Shown here: in pieces, positions 14,527 to 21,735 of the stretch
How positions within the stretch are numbered: position 1 is the stretch's first letter
Layout of the letters: the number at the start of each line of letters is the position of its first letter
From: Lachnospiraceae bacterium
Lineage (GTDB): Bacteria; Bacillota; Clostridia; Lachnospirales; Lachnospiraceae
Assembly: GCA_003979345.1 (NCBI GenBank)
Contig: RYVZ01000042.1
Span: forward strand, 1-21,735
DNA length: 21,735 bases
Reading direction: 5' to 3'
Notes under the pieces: generated by a model
Told to the model about the DNA's origin: nothing
Seen by the model: the letters and a program-made list of their open reading frames with translations, nothing else
Database searches by the model: none
Position numbers and translations under genes: made by a program

Positions 14527-14608
14527 AAGAACCTTAAGTGAACTTTCCACCCAAAATCAGACCAAAAACCTAACGGTTGGAGGTCAGTTCACGGCGGGTT
14601 CTTTTTTT
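14527..14608 (+). terminator. Terminator of the peptide/propeller/ABC operon
   Basis: Nested stem: AAGAACC (14527-14533) with GGTTCTT (14597-14603) and GTGAAC (14538-14543) with GTTCAC (14587-14592), capped by a further C-rich/G-rich pairing, then a T run at 14602-14608. The hairpin is long for a simple terminator, but the position and T run fit. Confidence 0.75.
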
Positions 14609-14798
14609 GACTGTTATTATAAAATCTATATAAATATCAATAAAAGTGGCAGAAAATATGTTCTGATTGCAAATAATTCTATTTTATAGTGAGAAATACC
14701 GGTTCTGATGTGTTTATATAGTAAAGGACAAAAAAGTCATGTGAGACGGACGGATCGCGGAAGTCCGCGCAGGAGCGGTGAAAAAGGAGAGGAAAGCA
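14609..14798. other. AT-rich promoter region before the sigma factor gene
   Basis: About 100 very AT-rich bases then a G-rich leader. TATAGT-like hexamers occur near 14685 and 14715 but none has a well-spaced -35 that I would defend. An ECF-type self-regulated promoter could be here, which I cannot recognise without knowing the sigma specificity. Confidence 0.35.
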
Positions 14799-15365
14799 GT
14801 GAAGCAGGAGCAGGGATGGAATCAGAAAATAGAGGCGTTGTATCGTGAGCATCGCGACTGCTTATACCGAGCGGCATATCGCATTCTCGGACGGCGGAAT
14901 GAGGCAGAGGATGCGGTGCATACCGCGTTTGTCCGGCTGCTGCGGATGAGGGAACATTATGATGCGCTGACACCGGACGAACTTTATTACATGGTGATCT
15001 GCGTTGTCAGGCACGCAGCATTGAATATGCTGCGCGATGAAAGGAAACGTCAGAGCTGCGCGCTTCGGGAGGAAATCACGGTGACGCCGGAGAGACGGGC
15101 GTATGATACCGGTATGTCTGAACCGATACACAGACCGGAACAAGGGGATGACGCGCAAAAAGAAAAGGTGCGGGAAACGCTTTCCCGCCTGCCTGAGGAG
15201 ATGTGCAGACTGCTATGGATGAAATATTATGCGGAAATGAGCGGACAGGATATTGCGACGGCGCTTCATATTTCGCGCCATGCGGTTGAGATGCGGCTGC
15301 ACCGGGCGAAACGTGAGCTTCTAAAAAGAATAAAGGAGGATGAGGATCATGACAGAGGGAAATAA
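14799..15365 (+). CDS. ECF-type RNA polymerase sigma factor
   Basis: 188 residues. Sigma region 2 is at about 13-80 (LYREHRDCLYRAAYRILGRR, AEDAVHTAFVRLL, VVRHAALNMLRDERKR) and region 4 at about 125-176 (LSRLPEEMCRLLWMKYYAEMSGQDIA then helix-turn-helix HISRHAVEMRLHRAKREL). There is no region 1.1 or 3, as in ECF sigma factors. I chose GTG 14799 because AAGGAG (14784-14789) is 9 bases upstream; an in-frame GTG at 14778 has AGGAG only 2 bases away. It overlaps the following membrane sensor gene by 17 bases, the usual sigma/anti-sigma arrangement. Targets are unknown; the adjacent peptide operon is one candidate. Confidence 0.9.
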   Translation: MKQEQGWNQKIEALYREHRDCLYRAAYRILGRRNEAEDAVHTAFVRLLRMREHYDALTPDELYYMVICVVRHAALNMLRDERKRQSCALREEITVTPERRAYDTGMSEPIHRPEQGDDAQKEKVRETLSRLPEEMCRLLWMKYYAEMSGQDIATALHISRHAVEMRLHRAKRELLKRIKEDEDHDRGK

Positions 15366-16713
15366 GAAAGAAACGGAATGGCTGAAAGAAGTATTGGGTG
15401 ATTATGCGGAAAAAGAGCTGGAGAACATGGAAGGGATAGATGACAAAGCAGGCGGAGGGGAGGATGCGCGGAAGCCGGGGGCGCGGCTCGATACAAAAAT
15501 GAAGCGGATGTTTTGGTATTACGGCGGAGGAAGAAGAAAACTGACTGCGGCGGCGGGCGTTTTCGTATCTTTGGCGGCAGTATTGCTGCTTGGATATGGT
15601 ATTCACGGCATGCAGGCCCGGCGGGGGCGGACGCCTGATATAGATACCGCGGGTGTTAAGCAGGAGGTCTATATGGATTATTATGGGGAGGAGGCGGCGA
15701 TTCCCGATTCGGAAGTTATGAGTCAGGGTACGAAGGACGGATCCGCACCCACGGAATTGGCAGAGCTTCCCTTCAGACAATGGAGTGATTTGAAGATCCA
15801 CACCGACGCGGATCAGGCTGTCAGAAATTCCAATTATAAGAGCTATGGATATTTGTGCACGGGAGACAATGGCATGATCTACTTTACCGATATGGAGGAA
15901 CGTGCGATCTATGGAAGCAGAGCCGACGGAAGCGGACGTATCAGGCTGGCGGACGGGGCAGGAAATTATTTGCAGGAAAGGGACGGCAATTTGTACTATG
16001 TCGCTCTGGATGAGGGCAGAGCCATCATGCGGCTCAATATTGCGTCTAAGGAAAAGACCGTTCTCTTTGACAAACCGCACGGAGAGTTTGTCCTTACCGA
16101 CGAGGGACTTTTGGTCAATGCGGAGGGCGGTGTGTTTTTGCTGGGATATGACGATGGAGCGGTTCATACAATTGAGGCGATGCCGAATACGGACTGGCAG
16201 CCGGCGCTGTTTACCGTATCGGAAGATTATATTCTTTTTAATGCGGTGCAGGCGGCGGATGCGGCCTATTATATGCAAGGCTATCTGCTTGGTTATGACA
16301 GGACCGGACAGGAGGTGTCCTATCTGGGGAATACAATGATGCGTCCGCTTGCTGCAGGTGATTATCTGATCGCGGTGACGGGCAGCAGTTATAAAGAATC
16401 GACCCTTCATGTCATGGATATGATGTCGGGTACGGATACGGATCTGGGCGTATGGCCGTATGACGGGTTTGTGAGCGACGGGGAGTCTGTTTACTATACA
16501 AGGGGAAAGATGCTTTGCCGCTACAGGGACGGCGTGAACGAGGAGCTTATAAGACTTGATGAATATGAGGGCGGGGACGCGGAGGGTTCGCCGAACCGTT
16601 ATCTCTTTCTGGCAGGAGAGTATCTGTACTGGATGACTGAAGTTCAGATAACGGAGGACGGGGAATTGAAAGAAACGATCTATGAATGGCACAGCATCAG
16701 CCTGACAGAATAA
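15349..16713 (+). CDS. Anti-sigma-like membrane protein with propeller-like sensor domain
   Basis: 454 residues. A short cytoplasmic part (1-64, charged, EWLKEVLGDYAEKELENMEG) that could hold the sigma factor, one TM helix (about 65-85), then a large extracellular domain of repeating strand motifs such as GMIYFTDMEERAIYGSRADGS, GNLYYVALDEGRAIMRLN and ESVYYTRGKMLCRYRDG, of the DUF5050/TolB propeller kind also seen in the protein at 274. ATG 15349 is served by AAAGGAGG at 15332-15339, inside the end of the sigma gene; ATG 15340 abuts that site and is unlikely. Cell-surface sensing through the propeller with release of the sigma factor is the probable role. No zinc-binding HxxxCxxC anti-sigma motif is present. 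Confidence 0.8.
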   Translation: MTEGNKKETEWLKEVLGDYAEKELENMEGIDDKAGGGEDARKPGARLDTKMKRMFWYYGGGRRKLTAAAGVFVSLAAVLLLGYGIHGMQARRGRTPDIDTAGVKQEVYMDYYGEEAAIPDSEVMSQGTKDGSAPTELAELPFRQWSDLKIHTDADQAVRNSNYKSYGYLCTGDNGMIYFTDMEERAIYGSRADGSGRIRLADGAGNYLQERDGNLYYVALDEGRAIMRLNIASKEKTVLFDKPHGEFVLTDEGLLVNAEGGVFLLGYDDGAVHTIEAMPNTDWQPALFTVSEDYILFNAVQAADAAYYMQGYLLGYDRTGQEVSYLGNTMMRPLAAGDYLIAVTGSSYKESTLHVMDMMSGTDTDLGVWPYDGFVSDGESVYYTRGKMLCRYRDGVNEELIRLDEYEGGDAEGSPNRYLFLAGEYLYWMTEVQITEDGELKETIYEWHSISLTE

Positions 16714-16750
16714 TTTTTTCGAAAAGAATAACAATTTTACCGCTAATGTA

Positions 16751-16779
16751 TTTTCATTCTTTGGCAGATACGCTATAAT
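16751..16779 (+). promoter_or_regulatory. Promoter of glgP
   Basis: TTTTCA (16751-16756, 4 of 6 consensus) and a perfect -10 TATAAT (16774-16779) with a 17-base spacer. The expected start point is about 40 bases before the glgP start codon. Confidence 0.65.
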
Positions 16780-16824
16780 GGACAGGAAGAAACAGGAATT
16801 ACTTATATGAAGGAGGACGGCGTC

Positions 16825-19299
16825 ATGCCAAAAAAGACGACAGCAGCGGGCAAGGGATTTGACAAAGAATTATTTAAGCGCAGCGTGCTTTACAATGTAA
16901 AAACTCTGTATCGCAAGACGATGGAGGAGGCGACTCCCCAGCAGATCTTTCAGGCGGTTTCCTATGCGGTAAAGGATCAGGTCATCACGAACTGGATGGA
17001 TACGCAGGAGGAATATGAGAAGAAAGACCCGAAGATCGTATATTACCTCTCGATGGAATTTCTGATGGGCCGTGCGCTTGGAAATATGATGATCAACCTG
17101 CAGGCATATAATGATGCGAGAGACGCGCTTTTGGAGCTTGGCGTGGATATCAATGTGATTGAGGATCAGGAGCCGGATGCAGCGCTTGGAAACGGCGGTC
17201 TCGGACGTCTGGCTGCATGCTTCCTTGACTCTCTTGCCACACTCGGATATGCGGCATATGGCTGCGGTATCCGTTATCGTTACGGTATGTTTAAGCAGGA
17301 GATCCGGGACGGATATCAGGTCGAGGTTCCGGATAACTGGCTTGTGGACGGTAACCCGTTTGAACTGCGCAGACCTGAGTATGCAAAAGAAGTAAAATTC
17401 GGCGGTTATGTGGCGTGCCGCGTGGATGAGAACGGAAGAAACAATTATTATCAGGAGAATTATCAGGTAGTAAAGGCAGTTCCGTACGATCTCCCGATCG
17501 TCGGTTATGGAAACGGTATCGTCAATACGCTCAGAATCTGGGATGCGGAGCCGGTTGACTGTTTCCGTTTGGATTCCTTTGACAAGGGCGATTATCAGAA
17601 AGCGGTGGAGCAGGAGAACTTAGCGCGCAACATTGTGGAGGTGCTCTACCCGAATGACAATCATTATGCAGGCAAGGAGCTGCGCTTAAAGCAGCAGTAT
17701 TTCTTCATATCTGCATCCGTGCAGGCTGCGGTTGCGAAGTATATGAGGGCGCATGACGACGTCCGCAAGTTCTACGAAAAGGTAACGTTCCAGTTAAACG
17801 ATACGCATCCGACTGTTGCGGTTGCGGAGCTGATGCGTATTTTGATGGACGAGTATTATCTGACATGGGACGAGGCGTGGAATGTGACGACAAAGACCTG
17901 CGCATACACGAATCATACGATCATGTCGGAGGCGCTTGAGAAATGGCCGATCGAGCTGTTTTCCCGTCTGCTTCCGCGTGTGTACCAGATCGTCGAGGAG
18001 ATCAACCGCCGCTTTATTCTTCAGATCGAGCAGATGTATCCGGGCAATCATGAGAAGGTCCGCAAGATGGCGATCATTTATGACGGTCAGGTGAAGATGG
18101 CACATTTGGCGATCTGCGCAAGCTACAGTGTGAACGGCGTTGCAAGGCTGCATACGGAGATCTTAAAGAAGCAGGAGCTGAAGGATTTCTATGAGATGAT
18201 GCCGCAGAAGTTTAATAATAAAACAAACGGTATCACGCAGAGACGTTTCCTGCTGCACGGCAATCCGCTGCTTGCTGACTGGGTGACGGCGCATGTCGGT
18301 TCGGACTGGATCACCGATCTGCCGAAGATCAACAAGCTGAAAGTTTATGCGGATGACGAGAAGGCGCAGCAGGAGTTCATGAATATCAAGTATCAGAACA
18401 AGGTACGTCTTGCGCAGTACATTTTGGAGCATAACGGAGTTACCGTTGATCCGCGCTCTATCTTTGACGTACAGGTAAAGCGTCTGCATGAGTATAAGCG
18501 CCAGCTTTTGAATATCCTGCATGTCATGTATCTGTATAATTGCTTAAAGGACAACCCGGCAATGAAGTTCTATCCGCGCACGTTTATTTTCGGCGCTAAG
18601 GCGGCGGCCGGATACCGCAATGCGAAACTGACGATCAAGCTGATCAATGCCGTTGCAGATGTCGTGAATAACGATGCTTCCATCAATGGAAAGATCAAAG
18701 TCGTATTTATCGAGGATTACCGTGTTTCGAATGCGGAACTTATTTTTGCAGCAGCAGATGTGTCCGAGCAGATCTCTACAGCCAGCAAGGAGGCGTCCGG
18801 AACAGGTAACATGAAGTTTATGTTAAACGGTGCGCTGACGCTTGGAACAATGGATGGCGCTAACGTGGAGATCGTCGAGGAAGTCGGGGAAGAGAATGCG
18901 TTTATTTTCGGCTTAAGCTCCGATGAAGTCATCCGCTATGAGAATCAGGGCGGCTATGATCCGATGGAGATCTTTAACAATGATCCGGACGTCAGACGGG
19001 TTCTGATGCAGCTCATCAATGGTACATTTGTGCAGGATACCGAGATGTTCCGTACGCTGTATAATTCTTTGCTGAATACGCAGAGTACTTCAAAGGCAGA
19101 TACGTACTTTATCCTAAAGGATTTCAGGGCCTATGCCGATGCGCAGAAGAGGGTCGAGGAGGCATACAGAAATGAATCCGGATGGGCGAAGAGTGCGATT
19201 CTGAACGTGGCATGCACAGGTAAGTTTTCGTCAGACAGGACCATTCAGGAATATGTGGATGATATCTGGAAGCTTGATAAGGTGACGATCAAGAAATAG
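16825..19299 (+). CDS. glgP: Glycogen/starch/maltodextrin phosphorylase
   Basis: 824 residues, normal for GT35 phosphorylases. Cytoplasmic PLP enzyme that releases glucose 1-phosphate from alpha-1,4-glucans. Family blocks: YYLSMEFLMGRALGNMM, EPDAALGNGGLGRLAACFLDSLATL, GIRYRYGMFKQEI, NDTHPTVAVAELMRIL, NKTNGITQRRFLL, VQVKRLHEYKRQLLN and the PLP site EASGTGNMKFMLNGALTLGT with Schiff-base Lys664. I chose ATG 16825 because AAGGAGG (16810-16816) is 8 bases upstream; the ATG at 16807 has no such site and overlaps it. It is alone between its own promoter and a strong terminator, and no other glycogen genes lie in the window. The regulatory phosphorylation region of animal enzymes is absent, as usual in bacteria. 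Confidence 0.97.
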   Translation: MPKKTTAAGKGFDKELFKRSVLYNVKTLYRKTMEEATPQQIFQAVSYAVKDQVITNWMDTQEEYEKKDPKIVYYLSMEFLMGRALGNMMINLQAYNDARDALLELGVDINVIEDQEPDAALGNGGLGRLAACFLDSLATLGYAAYGCGIRYRYGMFKQEIRDGYQVEVPDNWLVDGNPFELRRPEYAKEVKFGGYVACRVDENGRNNYYQENYQVVKAVPYDLPIVGYGNGIVNTLRIWDAEPVDCFRLDSFDKGDYQKAVEQENLARNIVEVLYPNDNHYAGKELRLKQQYFFISASVQAAVAKYMRAHDDVRKFYEKVTFQLNDTHPTVAVAELMRILMDEYYLTWDEAWNVTTKTCAYTNHTIMSEALEKWPIELFSRLLPRVYQIVEEINRRFILQIEQMYPGNHEKVRKMAIIYDGQVKMAHLAICASYSVNGVARLHTEILKKQELKDFYEMMPQKFNNKTNGITQRRFLLHGNPLLADWVTAHVGSDWITDLPKINKLKVYADDEKAQQEFMNIKYQNKVRLAQYILEHNGVTVDPRSIFDVQVKRLHEYKRQLLNILHVMYLYNCLKDNPAMKFYPRTFIFGAKAAAGYRNAKLTIKLINAVADVVNNDASINGKIKVVFIEDYRVSNAELIFAAADVSEQISTASKEASGTGNMKFMLNGALTLGTMDGANVEIVEEVGEENAFIFGLSSDEVIRYENQGGYDPMEIFNNDPDVRRVLMQLINGTFVQDTEMFRTLYNSLLNTQSTSKADTYFILKDFRAYADAQKRVEEAYRNESGWAKSAILNVACTGKFSSDRTIQEYVDDIWKLDKVTIKK

Positions 19300-19348
19300 C
19301 TTAGGACTTGCTATAAGACAGGACTTGCCGGGCGGCAGGAACGAAAAT

Positions 19349-19394
19349 AAAAAAACGAACCGGATGAGGAGTTTCCGCATCCGGTTCGTTTTTT
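19349..19394. terminator. Bidirectional terminator between glgP and the minus-strand operon
   Basis: Long perfect stem with A-rich 5' and T-rich 3' ends: AAAAACGAACCGGATG (19351-19366) with CATCCGGTTCGTTTTT (19378-19393). A/T runs on both sides let it end transcripts from either strand, fitting the convergent genes. Confidence 0.93.
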
Positions 19395-19465
19395 GCGACA
19401 TATCTGAGTATTTGGGCTGAGCTGTCTTAAGACAGTTCTTTTGCCCTGATAACTGGAAGCTTTTC

Positions 19466-19918
19466 TCAGTTCAGACTGATCTGCAGCCGGTTAAATACTT
19501 CCTTTGCCGATTCTTCCGATACCGTATTGCCCAAAAGAACACCTGTCTGGGAATTTTTGATCAGAATCGCGTAATTATATTCGGAATTATTGTAATTCCA
19601 CATAAAATATTCGATCGTATCCGTGCTGCCGTTTTCCAAAAGACTGGCATTCTCATCTTCCTCGACCGCGCCGGCATACATCTGATAACCGTCCGCATTG
19701 ATGAAACTGCCTGAGGTGAGAAGCTGACCGTCTTTGGAGATTTCAAACGGGAGGTCGGAAGTAAGCTGATAATCATCGGAAGTGTCAAGCTTTATATCGA
19801 CCGAGTCTCCTGTCGAGACATTGTAGGTATATGTCATATAAGTATGGACGTTTCCGCAGCCTGATAAACAAAGGACGCAGAGCAGTGCTGCCAATATACG
19901 GCAATACATTTTTTTCAT
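19466..19918 (-). CDS. Small lipoprotein of unknown function
   Basis: 150 residues. Signal peptide MKKMYCRILAALLCVLC with lipobox LSGC, then a mainly beta mature domain (YMTYTYNVSTGDSVDIKLDTSDDYQL, PFEISKDGQLLTSGSFI, EYNYAILIKNSQTGVLLGNTVSEESAKEVFNRL). I chose ATG 19918 because GGAGG is 5 bases before it on the minus strand; an in-frame ATG at 19930 overlaps that site. It is the last gene of a minus-strand set with the zinc-ribbon membrane protein and the XRE regulator. I do not recognise the family; the end of the protein resembles small lipoproteins that summarise a binding or stress-sensing fold, but no role can be assigned. Confidence 0.8.
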   Translation of the reverse strand: MKKMYCRILAALLCVLCLSGCGNVHTYMTYTYNVSTGDSVDIKLDTSDDYQLTSDLPFEISKDGQLLTSGSFINADGYQMYAGAVEEDENASLLENGSTDTIEYFMWNYNNSEYNYAILIKNSQTGVLLGNTVSEESAKEVFNRLQISLN

Positions 19919-20011
19919 AAGATCCTCCATTCCGCCTACTGTGGCAGGGTTCTTCCGCTTAGAACCCTCCTTATCTTCCTAAACGGGCGAATCGCGAAGA
20001 TCCGCAATTTT

Positions 20012-21205
20012 CTATGACAGCTTTGCACCGCACTTATTGCAGAATGCCATACCGGTGGATACTGCCTGACCGCATTGCGGACAGAAACGCTGTGCGGCGT
20101 TCTGCGGCTGTCCAAACGAATTGTTCTGCATCTGAGGCTGCCCGAAGGAATTGCCCTGCATCTGTTGCGTCTGGGCGCCTGGATTGCCCTGCTGCTGCGG
20201 CTGTCCGTAGCCATTGTTTTGCGGCGCCGTAAACTGTCCTGCCGCAGGATTTGCGTAAGGCTGTGCGCCGCCGGATGCTGCCCTGGCAGGGGCCGGTGAT
20301 GCCTGGATCGGACCTTCTGCTTTTGCTTTTCCAAACAGCTCCTTGAACTTTGAAGAGAGGCCGCAGAGCTTGTCATAAAGATCAAACGTGATCTGGGTGG
20401 AAGGTGCGACTTCCATGTAAGATACCATCATTTTTACGAGCATCCAGCTGTCGATGAATGCGGCTTTGATCACGATTGCGATGATCAATGCCAGGATCAC
20501 GCCTGCAAACATATTCCATCCGGCAGCGCGGAAAATAACGGCAACCAGACCAAACGGAACGATCCATGCCGCAAATGTGCCGAGGATGACGATCAGAGTC
20601 GTAACAGCGGCGTCCTTTAACAGCCTCTTGGCATTCTGAAAATAGATCACGACGCCGTCGCAGGAAGCCTGAAAAGCGCCTTTTTCTTTATTTAAGAAGC
20701 AGTAACCGAGGCAGCATTCGTCGACATAGCCAAGTGCGATACCGATAAAGGTCTGGAGAATGTTGGTGATCTGCGCCATACCGGGTACGGCGTCAAGCGC
20801 GCCGCCGATCTTGCCGATAACTTTTTGGAGCTGTCGGACGGCACCGCCGACAAGCTTGTCAACAACAAAATAGACGTTACTTGCGGCAAAGCGGGATTGC
20901 ACCATCTGTTTGCCATATTCAAACTGGTTTTCGGGAAGTACGCCCGTTGTGACTGCCGATGCGATCACGGCGACATGTCCTGCCTTGATCATATAGCCAA
21001 AATAATGCATGACGACCTTGTAAATGATGTCAGTCAGAACGACCCATACAAGAAACAGGATGTAAAGACCGGCGCCGCCGAATGCGGAACCGAGCAGCAT
21101 ACAGAGCGCGAGCAGGATGACCGAAGCGACGGTGACGGCGGCGCCGAGGCCGAGCTTCAGCCAGACGAATTTCATTGTTCCGAGATAAATGTCTTTTGCT
21201 TTCAT
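20012..21205 (-). CDS. Multi-pass membrane protein with Q/N-rich segment and C-terminal zinc ribbon
   Basis: 397 residues. Residues about 1-270 contain several hydrophobic helices (GAAVTVASVILLALCMLLG, GLYILFLVWVVLTDIIY, AAVTTLIVILGTFAAWIVPFG, MFAGVILALIIAIVIKAA) with Cys-rich DECCLGYCFLNKEKGAF between them. A low-complexity Gln/Asn/Gly/Pro region follows, with a repeated QGNSFGQPQ/QNNSFGQPQ unit, and a C-terminal zinc ribbon with two CxxC pairs (FCPQCGQ, FCNKCGAK). I chose ATG 21205, with GGAGG 7-8 bases upstream on the minus strand; the open frame extends to 21319 without a good start. It lies between an XRE regulator and a lipoprotein gene. Zinc-ribbon membrane proteins of this build are frequent in Clostridia and mostly uncharacterised. 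Confidence 0.85.
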   Translation of the reverse strand: MKAKDIYLGTMKFVWLKLGLGAAVTVASVILLALCMLLGSAFGGAGLYILFLVWVVLTDIIYKVVMHYFGYMIKAGHVAVIASAVTTGVLPENQFEYGKQMVQSRFAASNVYFVVDKLVGGAVRQLQKVIGKIGGALDAVPGMAQITNILQTFIGIALGYVDECCLGYCFLNKEKGAFQASCDGVVIYFQNAKRLLKDAAVTTLIVILGTFAAWIVPFGLVAVIFRAAGWNMFAGVILALIIAIVIKAAFIDSWMLVKMMVSYMEVAPSTQITFDLYDKLCGLSSKFKELFGKAKAEGPIQASPAPARAASGGAQPYANPAAGQFTAPQNNGYGQPQQQGNPGAQTQQMQGNSFGQPQMQNNSFGQPQNAAQRFCPQCGQAVSTGMAFCNKCGAKLS

Positions 21206-21272
21206 GTAGATCCTCCATAATTGAGCGTTAATAGTAGTATATCGCTGGTCTGGCAAACGCATGGCAGTTTGC

Positions 21273-21695
21273 TCAGATCTCCTGGATACCGCTGCACAAT
21301 CCCCTTTTGATATTCTCAATGATACGTGAAATATTGTCTAATGTATGTACGATTGACTGCATCCGTATCATTTCGGATTCGTCAATGATACCGTCGCGCA
21401 TGATTTCGACCAGATCGTCGGATATCTGCTCCATATCCTGTGCCGAACCTAAAAATTCAAGGACAAGACGGTCAAGGTTTGCCGGAGTACCGGCAAGGGT
21501 ATCATCCTTTAACAGATAATCAGTCGTAACGTGAAAAAAATCGCTGATAGCAACAAGCTTGTCGATTTCGGGATAGGAAACACCGAGTTCCCATTTTGAA
21601 ATGGTCTGGCGGCTGACATTAAGCCCCTCCGCGAGAGCTGATTGTGACAAATTAGTCCGGCTGCGCAGGATATATAGCTTTTCAGAAAAACTCAT
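21273..21695 (-). CDS. XRE-family helix-turn-helix transcriptional regulator
   Basis: 140 residues. The N-terminal HTH_3 domain (residues about 6-62) shows LYILRSRTNLSQSALAEGLNVSRQTISKWELGVSYPEIDKLVAISDFFHVTTDYLL, the standard Cro/CI-type DNA-binding fold. The C-terminal 75 residues are helical with no recognised ligand domain. AGGAGG lies 9 bases before ATG 21695 on the minus strand. First gene of the minus-strand set; it probably regulates its own transcription and that of the membrane protein and lipoprotein downstream. Confidence 0.92.
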   Translation of the reverse strand: MSFSEKLYILRSRTNLSQSALAEGLNVSRQTISKWELGVSYPEIDKLVAISDFFHVTTDYLLKDDTLAGTPANLDRLVLEFLGSAQDMEQISDDLVEIMRDGIIDESEMIRMQSIVHTLDNISRIIENIKRGLCSGIQEI

Positions 21696-21724
21696 GCCAA
21701 AATACCTCCTGTGGTAGCGTGCAG

Positions 21725-21730
21725 AGTATA
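21725..21730 (-). promoter_or_regulatory. Probable -10 box of the XRE operon
   Basis: On the minus strand the sequence reads TATACT, about 30 bases before the XRE start codon. The matching -35 would lie beyond the window end, so this is only half of a promoter. Confidence 0.4.
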
Positions 21731-21735
21731 AATAA

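Noticed and set aside
15076..16734. 552-codon open frame on the minus strand
   Set aside because: It covers the sigma and anti-sigma genes in antisense. The plus-strand genes have clear domains, ribosome-binding sites and a coupled overlap; the antisense protein is His/Arg/Ile-rich without domains.

Overview
The window looks like chromosomal DNA from a Gram-positive, Clostridia-type Firmicute, most likely a Lachnospiraceae relative. The support is: purine-rich Shine-Dalgarno sites before nearly every gene, lipobox lipoproteins, a tRNA-Ile T-box leader on ileS, a eukaryote-like (type 2) IleRS, and ECF sigma/anti-sigma and XRE genes of the kind common in gut Clostridia. This assignment is inferred from reading alone; no search was possible.

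Layout: (1) 1-2187: an AT-rich leader with a terminator, then a membrane protein with a Q/N/G/M-rich tandem-repeat N-terminus, one TM helix, a Pro-Glu-Thr stalk and an extracellular propeller-like domain. (2) 2191-5958: strong promoter, complete T-box riboswitch with an ATC (Ile) specifier, ileS, terminator. (3) 5989-14608: one long plus-strand operon, the most interesting part. It holds a small Cys-rich secreted peptide gene, two NHL-type beta-propeller lipoproteins, a second peptide gene of the same family, a third propeller lipoprotein, a membrane-anchored protein with two thioredoxin folds, two FtsX/MacB-type permeases and a MacB/LolD-type ATPase, and it ends at a strong terminator. (4) 14799-16713: ECF sigma factor overlapping a membrane anti-sigma-like sensor. 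(5) 16751-19394: glycogen phosphorylase and a bidirectional terminator. (6) 19466-21730, minus strand: XRE regulator, multi-pass membrane protein with a Q-rich tail and zinc ribbon, and a small lipoprotein.

How region 3 may work (inference): two Sec-exported precursors each give a mature peptide of about 52 residues with four cysteines, sharing CR(S/T)PLCYDSKN and a C-terminal G(E/Q)CCR. The extracytoplasmic double-thioredoxin protein would make or isomerise their disulfides. The propeller lipoproteins are candidate surface receptors, chaperones or immunity proteins. The MacB-like transporter would move peptide off the membrane or give self-protection. The architecture recalls lactococcin-972-type loci (Sec-exported peptide plus MacB-like ABC transporter) and the small-peptide/6-bladed-propeller pairs of Bacteroides, but I do not recognise this combination as a named system.

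The strongest unexplained signal is that each peptide gene, with its ribosome-binding site and stop codon, lies exactly between the arms of a long-range perfect inverted repeat (14 bp and 16 bp, about 260 bases apart). The two pairs share a core sequence and differ in it by one compensatory A-T to G-C change, which argues for a conserved RNA stem enclosing the peptide cistron.
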